Made by a program: the position numbers and the translations under genes. From contig JAJZSL010000006.1 in assembly GCA_021849805.1 (NCBI GenBank), positions 1 through 64,000 of the forward strand: 64,000 bases of DNA. The letters run 5' to 3'. The stretch is from a bacterium (lineage in GTDB: Bacteria; Verrucomicrobiota; Verrucomicrobiia; Chthoniobacterales; UBA6821). The notes under the pieces are model-generated. The model was not told the origin of the DNA. It worked only from the letters and a program-made list of their open reading frames with translations, and searched no databases. Shown piece by piece: positions 15,190-23,713 of the stretch (position 1 is its first letter; each line of letters opens with the position of its first letter).

Positions 15190-16674
15190 ATGAAAAAACA
15201 TATTCTTCTCTATTTTTCCTTTTTGCTCCTGCTCTCTTGCTCAACAATGGTAGCTACTCCCGTTTTATTGAACTATCTTGGAACAGGAAGTAATCCAAGA
15301 ATTTCGTTGAGATTATCTGATAATGGAAATGGTTGGAACGCCTATTCAATTGACTACCAAGCTAGCGGAAGTATTCCCTGGGGTTCTAGTGCTCAAAATA
15401 ATTGGAGTACGTGGAATGTGACTGATGAAAATAATAATTATTATGGAACTATTACCATTGAAGATGTTTCAGGGATACCATCTGAAACCAAGTATGTAGC
15501 TGGTAATAATGGCTACTACCTTGAAGGAATCCATTTTAGTTCCATCAGTAGCAATGAATATCAACTCACTGTTGATGCCATCCATGCTGGATCTTCTCCT
15601 AGCGGACCTTTCCCTAACACTCCACTGGCGACACCAGCCCTTTATCCAGACTCACAAGTTCCCATTACCCTCTCCACATTAGGAGAGAATATTGTTAACG
15701 ATCAAGGAGTACCTATCATTTTAAAAGGCCTCGTACGTCCTTCTTTGGAATGGAATGCTCAGGGTCAAAATCTTAGCCCTAATGATATTACCAATATAAG
15801 AAACTGGGGAGCCAATGTCATTCGCCTTGATCTCAATCAAGGCTATTGGCTTAGCTCAGCTCCTAGAAGCACGAGTGGTTCCTACCAACAAATTGTTGAT
15901 GCTATCATCTATTACGCCATCCAAAATAAAATGGCTGTTATCCTCGATTTACATTGGTTAACCCCTAATGGTGGTCAACAGCCCATGGCAAATGATGATT
16001 CTCTCACTTTTTGGCAGCAAGTGGCAACGGCATATAAGGATTTTGGCACGGTTATCTTTGAGCTCTATAATGAACCCTATGGCATTAGTCAAAGTGACTG
16101 GCTTCATGGAGGCGATGGTGTTGTTGGATACCAGCAGCTCTATGATGCCGTGAGAGGAACAGGTGCAAAAAATCTCTGTATTGTTGGTGGCCTTGACTTT
16201 GCTTATGACTTGAGTTTTGTGAATGAAAACTTCTCTGTCAGTGGTTTCAATATTGTGTACTCTTCTCATCCCTACAATCAAAAAGGAGAAAAAGGGTATC
16301 GTGGTGCCGGAGGAACTTTTGAAAACGATTTTGCAGGGATTCTGGGGAAGTATCCGATCATTTTTACTGAATTCGGAGTCAACGATAGTTCCTATTTTCC
16401 TACAGGTTATCAAAGCATCTACACGAATATTTTAGCCTATGCGAATGCTCATCACCTCTCTTACTCAGGCTTTGCTTGGTGGGTCGATTCTGATACTAAT
16501 AAAGTCAATACATTCCCAGATCTCATTGCCGATTGGACGGGAACTCCCCTCAATGGAGGCCTCTATGTCCATGATGATTTACAAAATCTTCCGGGAACAC
16601 CGATTGACTCTACTTCCTCAAGAACCAAGAAAAGTACGATACTCAAAGAAAATATTACTCCTTCTCCTTTCTGA
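15190..16674 (+). CDS. Secreted GH5-type endoglucanase-like lipoprotein
   Basis: The 494-residue protein has a lipoprotein signal (LLLLSC, Cys17), so it is probably anchored in the membrane and exposed outside the cytoplasm. Residues ~25-140 form a beta-rich domain with no recognised family, perhaps carbohydrate binding. The rest is a GH5-like barrel: IILKGLVRPSLEW, NVIRLDLNQGYW, VILDLHW, acid/base Glu295 in ELYNEPYG, and nucleophile Glu394 in FTEFGVND. Family GH5 cleaves beta-1,4-glucans and mannans; the exact substrate cannot be read. A 20-residue Ser/Thr/Lys-rich tail follows. It converges with a GT9 gene 36 bp away. Confidence 0.85.
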   Translation: MKKHILLYFSFLLLLSCSTMVATPVLLNYLGTGSNPRISLRLSDNGNGWNAYSIDYQASGSIPWGSSAQNNWSTWNVTDENNNYYGTITIEDVSGIPSETKYVAGNNGYYLEGIHFSSISSNEYQLTVDAIHAGSSPSGPFPNTPLATPALYPDSQVPITLSTLGENIVNDQGVPIILKGLVRPSLEWNAQGQNLSPNDITNIRNWGANVIRLDLNQGYWLSSAPRSTSGSYQQIVDAIIYYAIQNKMAVILDLHWLTPNGGQQPMANDDSLTFWQQVATAYKDFGTVIFELYNEPYGISQSDWLHGGDGVVGYQQLYDAVRGTGAKNLCIVGGLDFAYDLSFVNENFSVSGFNIVYSSHPYNQKGEKGYRGAGGTFENDFAGILGKYPIIFTEFGVNDSSYFPTGYQSIYTNILAYANAHHLSYSGFAWWVDSDTNKVNTFPDLIADWTGTPLNGGLYVHDDLQNLPGTPIDSTSSRTKKSTILKENITPSPF

Positions 16675-16710
16675 AATTAAAAAATCTTCTTTCTCTCGTG
16701 GCTTGATTTT

Positions 16711-17808
16711 TCAAGGTCCTGTGATTTTTAACATGCTCTTCATCTCTCTGATAACACTTTCAACAGAAATGTGACTCATTTCATTCTTAGAAGAAGCTGC
16801 TTCCCTGCTGCTTTCCCAATCGGGCTTCTGAAGTTCGATGATCTGATGTCCTGGTCGATTGTCCAAGGGCCCATACATCCTCGCAGGACTGCGATAGTGA
16901 AGCAGTGCAAGGGTAGGACAACCAATAGCAAAACCCAGATGCATGACTCCTGTATCTGTACTCAAAAGCATTACAGCTTCTTTGAGGAGTGCACCTGTTT
17001 GCTCTAGTGTTGTTTTTTCTACGAGATTGAGCACCCAAGGGCATGCCTTTGCAATGGAGCCTCCTGCTTCTCGATTATCTTGACCACCAGTAAGGATAAT
17101 TTGATAATCAGTATGCTCATTAAGCCAGTTGATAAGTTGAATGTAGGACTCTACAGGCCAGTTGCGCCAGGAGAGCGTTCTCCCTCCTCCTGTTTGAAAA
17201 ACAAGGAACGGTTTTCTCAGTTGGGGATAATCTTCATGGAGTCGTTTTATCTCTTCCTCTCGCACTTGATAGACCATGCCGCGATCAATATTGGCTCCCT
17301 GAGCAGCTTGAGCGACCTTGAGTGTTGCCTCGACAATATGTTCTTCTTCTTCTGTTCTTACAGGATGCGAGAGCAAAAAACTAAAATCCTGACAGCGCTC
17401 CAGAGAACCTACAAAAGCACGACGATTGAGAAGATAACCTAGTGGAACAGCTTCTTCATTCACGTGAAGTGCTACGACTAAATCAGGTTGTCGATTTTTA
17501 AAATACTTCAATAAGCGTCGTTGAGAAAAAGGGGATTTACTCAAAGGCAGCACGATATCTACAAAAGGATTATGCTCTGCTACTGATTGGCGCCGATGAT
17601 GTGCAGCAACAACAATGGTAGCATTGGGGTACCCTAGTTTTAAGCTTTTGATGGCGGCAGAATCAAAAAGACTATCACCAATGCCTGTTGTGCTGAGAAC
17701 TAAAATAAGGCGAGGATCTCTTGGAAGAGGCTCTGCTCTTGGTGGCAGCATCGATGCAAGAGCACGATAAAAACATTTATTAAAAAATCGGGTCCATTGA
17801 TTCCACAT
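16711..17808 (-). CDS. Glycosyltransferase family 9 (heptosyltransferase-like)
   Basis: GT9 enzymes such as WaaC/WaaF/WaaQ add heptose or related sugars to the LPS inner core. The 365-residue protein shows ILVLSTTGIGDSLFDSAAIKSL at the N-terminus, the acceptor-side AALHVNE region, FQTGGGRTLSWRNWPVESYIQL with LTGGQDNREAG, and the donor-site STDTGVMHLGFAIGCPTLAL with FGP-like PARMYGPL. The N-terminal Asp (GD) is the expected catalytic base. Which sugar or acceptor it uses is not determinable. Cytoplasmic face, no signal peptide. Confidence 0.9.
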   Translation of the reverse strand: MWNQWTRFFNKCFYRALASMLPPRAEPLPRDPRLILVLSTTGIGDSLFDSAAIKSLKLGYPNATIVVAAHHRRQSVAEHNPFVDIVLPLSKSPFSQRRLLKYFKNRQPDLVVALHVNEEAVPLGYLLNRRAFVGSLERCQDFSFLLSHPVRTEEEEHIVEATLKVAQAAQGANIDRGMVYQVREEEIKRLHEDYPQLRKPFLVFQTGGGRTLSWRNWPVESYIQLINWLNEHTDYQIILTGGQDNREAGGSIAKACPWVLNLVEKTTLEQTGALLKEAVMLLSTDTGVMHLGFAIGCPTLALLHYRSPARMYGPLDNRPGHQIIELQKPDWESSREAASSKNEMSHISVESVIREMKSMLKITGP

Positions 17809-18087
17809 AAACAGAGGGGCGTAAGAGTGTTCGGTTCTATCGTGTATTAAATTGAAAAGAGCACATTAAAAAAAGATCCTCTAAAAGCAACGAAGGTTTT
17901 TTTAGACAAGGCCAAAAATCAACCTGCTATCAAATAATAGTGCAAGAGTTATGAACGCTCTCCTGAGAAAAAAGAGCAAATTAATCGCCTTTCCTTTTCC
18001 GTTGCACCCATGGTCCATTACACTACGAGTCGCTTATAAAAATAAACAACTATTTTTCATCTCTTGACTCTTCATCATGTAGTCAGC

Positions 18088-19317
18088 ATGCTCTTTGGCC
18101 CCATTTTACTCACTTCTCTCCATCTTGTTGTGAATATTTTTTCCTTTCCCACTCTCTTCATTTTCCTTCTGCTCTCTTCCCTCTCATCGGCTTTGACTCA
18201 AGAAAGCAACTATCCTCTCTTGAATACAAAGAGCTCTTTGCTCAGAGGCAACATTCAAATTCAAGGTAGAGAGCTACTCCTTGATGGAGTCCCTTTTGTG
18301 ATGAAAGCTGTTTGCTACAGTCCTATTGCTAAAGGAAAAAGTGCCCATTCTCTTGAGGATGTCATCTTGCTTCACCCTAGCAAGGAAGATTTGGTCCTCA
18401 TTGAGCATGATTTTAAACTAATGCAGGATGCAGGAGTCAATACAGTGCGGACATATTTTCCCATGACGGAGAAACCTCTTCTCGATCTTTTGGAAAAATA
18501 CCATTTGCGAACCATTGTTCCTATTTTCAATAGTCTGGCTTTTATTCCTTATGATCAAATTCACCAGCGCGTCACGCAAATAGCAGCAGCGCTCAAGAAT
18601 CATCCCTCCACCCTTCTGTGGGAAGTTGGCAACGAGTGGAATTATAATAATTTTTATAGCTCTGAAGTAAAAGGGGGAACAGCTCCTTCCTCCCTCGAAT
18701 TATTAACAACAGCAATAACTGCTCTTAGGGAGGAGGACCAAGTACATCCCATTAGCACCGTCCTTGGCGACCTTCCCAAAGAAGAATCGTTTTGGAAGTC
18801 ATTACCTGATGCTCAAATTGATCTCTACGGGAGTAATATCTACGATGGCTTGACTTTTGGAGATCGTTTTCAACGCTGGAAGAATATCAGCACCAAGCCA
18901 CTCTACATTGCTGAATTTGGAGCAACGGCCTTCAATGATAAAAAACAAGGAGAAGATGATGCTTCTCAAGCTTTGGCCTTACGATCACTGTTGACTCAAA
19001 TTCAAGAAAACTTATCAGCAAAAAACCCTGACCATGTTCTTGTAGGAGGAGCTATCTTTGAATTTGCTGATGAATGGTGGAAGGGAGGAGGCTCTCCTTC
19101 GAGCCATGGAAGTGATGGTTTCTATTTGATTGCTGACCAAGAAGGGAAATCGATACTTCGTTCTTACCCAAGCGACCATCTTAAGGATAAAAATAGTCCT
19201 AAAATTGCTGGTCCCTATCCTGATCAGATTTTTCATGAAAAATGGTGGGGAATCGTCGATATTGATCGGAACAAACGACCTGCTTATAAAGTCGTTGAAG
19301 AAATTTATCACCAATGA
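18088..19317 (+). CDS. Exported clan GH-A glycosidase (GH2/GH72-like TIM barrel)
   Basis: The ATG at 18088 gives 409 residues; a TTG eight codons earlier is also in frame. A hydrophobic N-terminus (about residues 1-35) suggests a signal peptide or anchor. After a short strand domain (IQGRELLLDGVPFVMKAVCYSP) the barrel shows DAGVNTVRTYFP, acid/base Glu183 in WEVGNEWN and nucleophile Glu276 in YIAEFGAT, as in glycosidases of clan GH-A. The layout matches proteins annotated as glycoside hydrolase family 2 TIM barrel or glucanosyltransferase. The stop overlaps the start of the APC permease gene (ATGA), so the two are translationally coupled and the permease may import a product of this enzyme or a related compound. 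Confidence 0.8.
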   Translation: MLFGPILLTSLHLVVNIFSFPTLFIFLLLSSLSSALTQESNYPLLNTKSSLLRGNIQIQGRELLLDGVPFVMKAVCYSPIAKGKSAHSLEDVILLHPSKEDLVLIEHDFKLMQDAGVNTVRTYFPMTEKPLLDLLEKYHLRTIVPIFNSLAFIPYDQIHQRVTQIAAALKNHPSTLLWEVGNEWNYNNFYSSEVKGGTAPSSLELLTTAITALREEDQVHPISTVLGDLPKEESFWKSLPDAQIDLYGSNIYDGLTFGDRFQRWKNISTKPLYIAEFGATAFNDKKQGEDDASQALALRSLLTQIQENLSAKNPDHVLVGGAIFEFADEWWKGGGSPSSHGSDGFYLIADQEGKSILRSYPSDHLKDKNSPKIAGPYPDQIFHEKWWGIVDIDRNKRPAYKVVEEIYHQ

Positions 19318-20723
19318 AAGTCAAGCAACTCACCTCTTGGACGCTAACACTCCTGATCATTAGTGCTATTGATAATGTGAGGAATCTTCCTCAAATAGCT
19401 CTTTTTGGAACAACCCTTATTTTTTATTGCCTTCTCTCAGCTTTCATTTTTCTCATTCCTGTTGCCTTGATCTCAGCGCAGCTCTCCTCTGCTAATAGAA
19501 AAGAAGGAGAGAGCGGTGGCATCTATCGCTGGACTTGCTTAGCTTTTGGTCCTCGTGTTGGCATGATGGCCATCTGGCTTCAGTGGATTAACACACTAGT
19601 TTGGTTCCCAACAATCCTCTCTTTTATAGCTGCAGTAGCTGCTTATTTTTTCAATCCAGAACTGGCAACTAATAAAACATACCTCGTTACTGTTACTTTA
19701 GCGGTTTTTTGGGGAATGACTCTTTTAAATCTCTTTGGTATTGAGCGCTCCGCTTCGCTAGCAACACTCTTCTCAACACTAGGGACGCTTGCTTCTATTG
19801 CGCTGATTATTGTTTTTTCTTTTCTCTGGATTCTCCTAGGAAAGCCAACAGAGCTCCATTTTCATTGTGCCAACCTCCTTCCTTCTTTCCATGGAGCTAA
19901 CTATTTCTCCTCGCTAACAGCAATCACAGCCATCATGACATCTTTGCTAGGTGTTGAGCTAGCTACTGTTCACATCAATGAAGTAAAAAACCCTGAGCAT
20001 AGCTTCCCCCGGGCCCTCTTATTGGCGGTTATTGTTATTTTAGTGTCGATGATTCTTGGATCTCTTGGGATTGCTCTTGTTCTACCTGCTCACCAGATCA
20101 GTCTTGTTGATGGAGTGATGCAAATCTTCACTGTTTTTACAAAAACTTACCACCTGACCTTTTTGCTCCCTATGATTGTACTAATGATTCTCTTGGGCTG
20201 TTTATCAAGCATGATTGGTTATATTATCTCCCCAGCTAAAGGGATACTAGAAGCAGCAGAGCATGGTTATCTCCCTTCCTTCTTGAGGATGCAAAACCGT
20301 CACGGTGTTCCTGCTCGTCTTCTCCTAGCACAAGCTCTTATTGTCAGTCTTCTCTGCTCTGCTTGGGGACTGATGCCAAGTGTCAATGGTTCTTACTGGC
20401 TTCTCACCGATCTGAGCACTCAACTCTATGTGCTGATGTATGTTTTTATGTTCCTAGCAGCTCTCAAACTAAAAGCTCATACTCCCTACACACCTCATCG
20501 CTTCAATATTCCTGGTGGTTTTTTAGGAACAGTCCTAACTTGTTCCCTCGGCCTACTAGGAACATTGATGACACTACTCATTGGATTCATTCCTCCAAGT
20601 AATATCGATGTAGGCACTCCTCTTCATTATTTTCTTATCTTTTCTACTGGCATGGTTGTGATGATTTTTCCTGTGCTAGGATGTTATGCTTACCAGAGTT
20701 TTTCTTCTTCAAAAAATCGCTAA
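19314..20723 (+). CDS. APC superfamily amino acid permease/antiporter
   Basis: The 469-residue protein has about 12 hydrophobic segments and the APC superfamily N-terminus (SWTLTLLIISAIDNVRNLPQIALFG, then EGESGGIYRW). That wording resembles the glutamate:GABA antiporter (GadC/YjeM-like) branch rather than the classic AAT branch. The substrate is not deducible. The start codon overlaps the stop of the upstream glycosidase, and its last 38 bp overlap the start of the CLC gene, so the three form a tight operon. Confidence 0.85.
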   Translation: MKVKQLTSWTLTLLIISAIDNVRNLPQIALFGTTLIFYCLLSAFIFLIPVALISAQLSSANRKEGESGGIYRWTCLAFGPRVGMMAIWLQWINTLVWFPTILSFIAAVAAYFFNPELATNKTYLVTVTLAVFWGMTLLNLFGIERSASLATLFSTLGTLASIALIIVFSFLWILLGKPTELHFHCANLLPSFHGANYFSSLTAITAIMTSLLGVELATVHINEVKNPEHSFPRALLLAVIVILVSMILGSLGIALVLPAHQISLVDGVMQIFTVFTKTYHLTFLLPMIVLMILLGCLSSMIGYIISPAKGILEAAEHGYLPSFLRMQNRHGVPARLLLAQALIVSLLCSAWGLMPSVNGSYWLLTDLSTQLYVLMYVFMFLAALKLKAHTPYTPHRFNIPGGFLGTVLTCSLGLLGTLMTLLIGFIPPSNIDVGTPLHYFLIFSTGMVVMIFPVLGCYAYQSFSSSKNR

Positions 20724-21999
20724 AGCTCTACTCGGAGCTACACTGCATTTCTCCTCTAGAACTCCTAGGGGAAAAGGGCGCTTCCTTCTCCCTCTACTAT
20801 TAGGACTTTCTATCTTGACCTTACTGAGTGTCGTTATTGGGTCTCTTTGTGCTTTTTTCTTGAATAGTCTCCAGTGGGTTACCACCTATCGGTTAAGTCA
20901 TCCTAGAGCTCTTTTTTTTCTTCCAGGAGCAGGGTTGCTCCTAGGGCTTCTCTACCACTATTATGGAAGAGCATGTGAGAGAGGTAACAATCTCATTCTC
21001 GAGCAAATTCATCAACCAGGAGGCGGTCTTCCCAAGCGTATGACTCCTTTGATATTATTTGCAACGCTACTCACGCATCTCTTTGGTGGATCTGTAGGAC
21101 GTGAAGGAACAGCTATTCAAATGGGAGGGAGTATCGCAAGCACTCTAGCAACATGCTTAAAACTCCCCCCTGAACCAACAAAACTGCTGCTTCTCTCTGG
21201 GGTGGCAGCAGGATTTGGAGCTGTTTTTGGGACGCCTCTAGCAGGAGCACTCTTTGCATTGGAAGTGTTGCAAGCACGACTCTTTTTTCGTTTGGATGAT
21301 TTTCCCATCCTTCTGATTGTTTCCATCGTTGCCACACTGAGCGCTCGTGCTTGGGGAATTCATCATTTTATCTATCAGTTCTCTACTAGTATTGATCACC
21401 CTTTTCTATCACCTTCACTTCTTCTTAAAGCAGCTCTTCTTGGTCTTGGAGTAGCCATCATTCTTAGAATTTTTATTGCTACAGAACACCTCCTCCATCT
21501 TGGATTTGAAAAAACTCTCCCTTACCCACCACTGAGACCCTTGGTGGGAGGCTTCTCTATTCTTGCTCTCGTAGCGCTCTTGGGAACTCAGTCCTATCTT
21601 GGCCTTGGAGAATATTCCTCCTCCGATGCTTCGCTCCTAACTATCGAATCTTTTTTTCAATCAACTTCGATTTCTCCTTGGACTTGGTGGTGGAAATTAC
21701 TATTCACCGCACTAACACTTGGCTCTGGATTTAAAGGAGGCGAAGTCACCCCTCTCTTCTTCATGGGAGCAGCCTTTGGAAACACTCTTGGGGGGATCCT
21801 AGGAGTTCCTGCTGATCTTTTTGCTGCACTCGGATTAGTGGCTATTTTTGCAGGAGCTACCAAAACTCCCTTTACTTCACTCATCATGAGCCTTGAGCTT
21901 TTTGGAGTCAAACTACTCCTCCCAATGATCGTTGCCTCCTTTTGCTCTTACTTTCTAAGCGGTCAGAGGAGTATCTTTCCATCTCAACGGAGACATTAG
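20686..21999 (+). CDS. CLC-family anion transporter, possibly the fluoride/proton (CLC-F) type
   Basis: The 437-residue membrane protein keeps CLC landmarks: GREG in GGSVGREGTAIQMGG, containing the gating glutamate; GAVFGTPLAGALFALE; and GGEVTPLFFMGAAFG. The segment aligned with the chloride-selectivity GSGIP of E. coli ClcA reads GNNLILEQIH, without the Ser. GNNL, GREGT and GGEVTP together recall the fluoride/H+ antiporter branch (CLC-F), a family-level recollection that I cannot verify here. There is no C-terminal CBS pair. It starts 38 bp before the permease stop and converges with efp 36 bp away. Confidence 0.85.
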   Translation: MLTRVFLLQKIAKALLGATLHFSSRTPRGKGRFLLPLLLGLSILTLLSVVIGSLCAFFLNSLQWVTTYRLSHPRALFFLPGAGLLLGLLYHYYGRACERGNNLILEQIHQPGGGLPKRMTPLILFATLLTHLFGGSVGREGTAIQMGGSIASTLATCLKLPPEPTKLLLLSGVAAGFGAVFGTPLAGALFALEVLQARLFFRLDDFPILLIVSIVATLSARAWGIHHFIYQFSTSIDHPFLSPSLLLKAALLGLGVAIILRIFIATEHLLHLGFEKTLPYPPLRPLVGGFSILALVALLGTQSYLGLGEYSSSDASLLTIESFFQSTSISPWTWWWKLLFTALTLGSGFKGGEVTPLFFMGAAFGNTLGGILGVPADLFAALGLVAIFAGATKTPFTSLIMSLELFGVKLLLPMIVASFCSYFLSGQRSIFPSQRRH

Positions 22000-22035
22000 A
22001 GCAATAAAAAAACCTACTGAGATTACTGGAAAAGA

Positions 22036-22593
22036 CTAAGCTCTTCCCATGTACTCCCCCGTCCGTGTATCGACCTTAATGATCTCTCCCTCCTTAATAA
22101 AAAGAGGAACATTAATTGATTTGCCTGTTTCTAACACCGCCGGCTTCATCACATTATTGGAAGAATCACCTCTCACTCCTTCTGGAGACTGAGCGACTTT
22201 GAGGTTGGCACTTGGAGGAAGCTCCAGTGAAACAGCACGGCCTTCTACATAGAGCACCTCAACACTCATTCCCTCGGTAAGATAATCCTTCGCGTCGCCA
22301 AGGAAATCTTTCTGAAGAGTCGTCGTCTCAAAAGTTTCAGGATCCATAAAATGATATCCCTCATGATCATTATAGCTAAACTCAAGAGCACTTCGTGTTA
22401 CATCCACTAATTCTACCTTTTCTGTAGAAGAAAAACGGACATCAGCTGACTTACCAGTACCAATATAGCGGATAATACATTGAACAAAGGCACGAAGATT
22501 TCCGGGCGTACGATGGGTAACTTCGAGCACAATAGCAGCATTGCTATTATATTTTATTGCCATTCCTTTACGAAGATCATTTGCGAGTGCCAT
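22036..22593 (-). CDS. efp: Elongation factor P
   Basis: EF-P relieves ribosome stalling at proline runs. The 185-residue product has the three beta-barrel domains of normal length: an N-terminal KOW-like domain (1-63), an OB domain ending around 130, and the C-terminal OB domain ending VDTRTGEYMGRA. The loop that carries the modified Lys34 in E. coli (PGKGQAF) reads PGNLRAF (30-36), so the lysine is replaced by Asn and a neighbouring Arg appears. This form is known to me from PVC bacteria and implies no EpmA-type lysylation. It is convergent with the CLC gene and 76 bp downstream of kdsD. Confidence 0.95.
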   Translation of the reverse strand: MALANDLRKGMAIKYNSNAAIVLEVTHRTPGNLRAFVQCIIRYIGTGKSADVRFSSTEKVELVDVTRSALEFSYNDHEGYHFMDPETFETTTLQKDFLGDAKDYLTEGMSVEVLYVEGRAVSLELPPSANLKVAQSPEGVRGDSSNNVMKPAVLETGKSINVPLFIKEGEIIKVDTRTGEYMGRA

Positions 22594-22669
22594 AGAAAAA
22601 TAAAATTAGAAAAAAGTGTTCTGAGCATAGTCAGCGCTTTCCATGGAGAAAACAAAAAAATGAAAACCT

Positions 22670-23641
22670 CTAGAAAACTCTCCATTTGAAGAGGTCCTGA
22701 GAATCAATAAGTCCAACAACTTTTTGCGAAGCATCAACGACAACGAGATCTTCAATCAAATGATGCTCTAAAATAGCAAGAACATCAGCAGCAACTTTAT
22801 CTTCGTCAATAGTGATGGGAGAAGCTGTCATTAGCTCTCTAACAGGGCGCTGGTGCACATGAGGATCCGTGATGAAATGACGCACGAAATCACCATGAGT
22901 AAAAATACCTGCTAGTCTTCCATCTTCGTAAATAATAATAGCAGCTCCTAAGCGCTTTGCTGCCATTGCTCTTAAGACATCATTAACTAGCGTTTCCGGT
23001 CTTAAAGCCACTACTTCCGAGAGAGGGCGCATGACATTTTCTACTCTTAATAAGACTGAGCGGCCCAAGTGGCCTGCAGGATGAAAGCGAGCAAAATTTT
23101 CACGAGTAAATCCTCGCTGCTCCAAAAGCACCATGGCTAGAGCGTCTCCCAAAGCCATCATCACAGCTGTACTCGATGTGGGAGCTAAGTTATGAGGACA
23201 AGCTTCCTGAGAAACCGCAACATCTAAGACCACATCACTTGACTTTGCTAAGAGAGAATGAGGATTGCTTGTCATGGCAATACGTCGAGCATCAAAATGG
23301 GCTAGGGAAGGAAGAAGACGGAGCAACTCTTCTGTTTCTCCGCTGTAGCTAAGGAGCAACAAAAGATCTCCATCACAGACAACCCCCAGATCGCCATGCA
23401 GTGCATTAAGCGAATTGAGTACTAGAGCCGGTACTCCAGTACTTGTTAGTGTCGCAGCAATTTTCTCTCCAATGTGTCCTGATTTTCCAACACCCAGTAC
23501 AATGACCTTCCCACGTCGTTCTACTGTTTCTAGAAATAGAGTAATCGCTTTTTCAAAGTGGTGATCTAACCGCCTTGCCAACGATTTGATTTCTTCTGAC
23601 TCAATGTTTAAGACGCGACGTGCTTGCTGGAGGTAATTCAT
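22670..23641 (-). CDS. kdsD: D-arabinose 5-phosphate isomerase
   Basis: KdsD/KpsF converts ribulose 5-phosphate to arabinose 5-phosphate, the first step towards Kdo of LPS. The 323-residue product has a SIS domain (~40-175; VIVLGVGKSGHIGEKIAATLTSTG, LLLLSYSGETEELLRLLP, HNLAPTSSTAVMMALGDALA) and two CBS domains (~205-323; VMRPLSEVVALRPETLVNDVLRAM and PITIDEDKVAADVLAILEHH). This is the complete KdsD/GutQ/KpsF layout. It lies between efp and the discoidin glycosidase on the same strand and fits the LPS theme of the window. Confidence 0.95.
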   Translation of the reverse strand: MNYLQQARRVLNIESEEIKSLARRLDHHFEKAITLFLETVERRGKVIVLGVGKSGHIGEKIAATLTSTGVPALVLNSLNALHGDLGVVCDGDLLLLLSYSGETEELLRLLPSLAHFDARRIAMTSNPHSLLAKSSDVVLDVAVSQEACPHNLAPTSSTAVMMALGDALAMVLLEQRGFTRENFARFHPAGHLGRSVLLRVENVMRPLSEVVALRPETLVNDVLRAMAAKRLGAAIIIYEDGRLAGIFTHGDFVRHFITDPHVHQRPVRELMTASPITIDEDKVAADVLAILEHHLIEDLVVVDASQKVVGLIDSQDLFKWRVF

Positions 23642-23713
23642 GAACTAAGTACTTTGAGCTCTCATACTCGAAGAGAGAATCATAAAATCGAAGAGGGGTC
23701 CAATCTTTACCTT

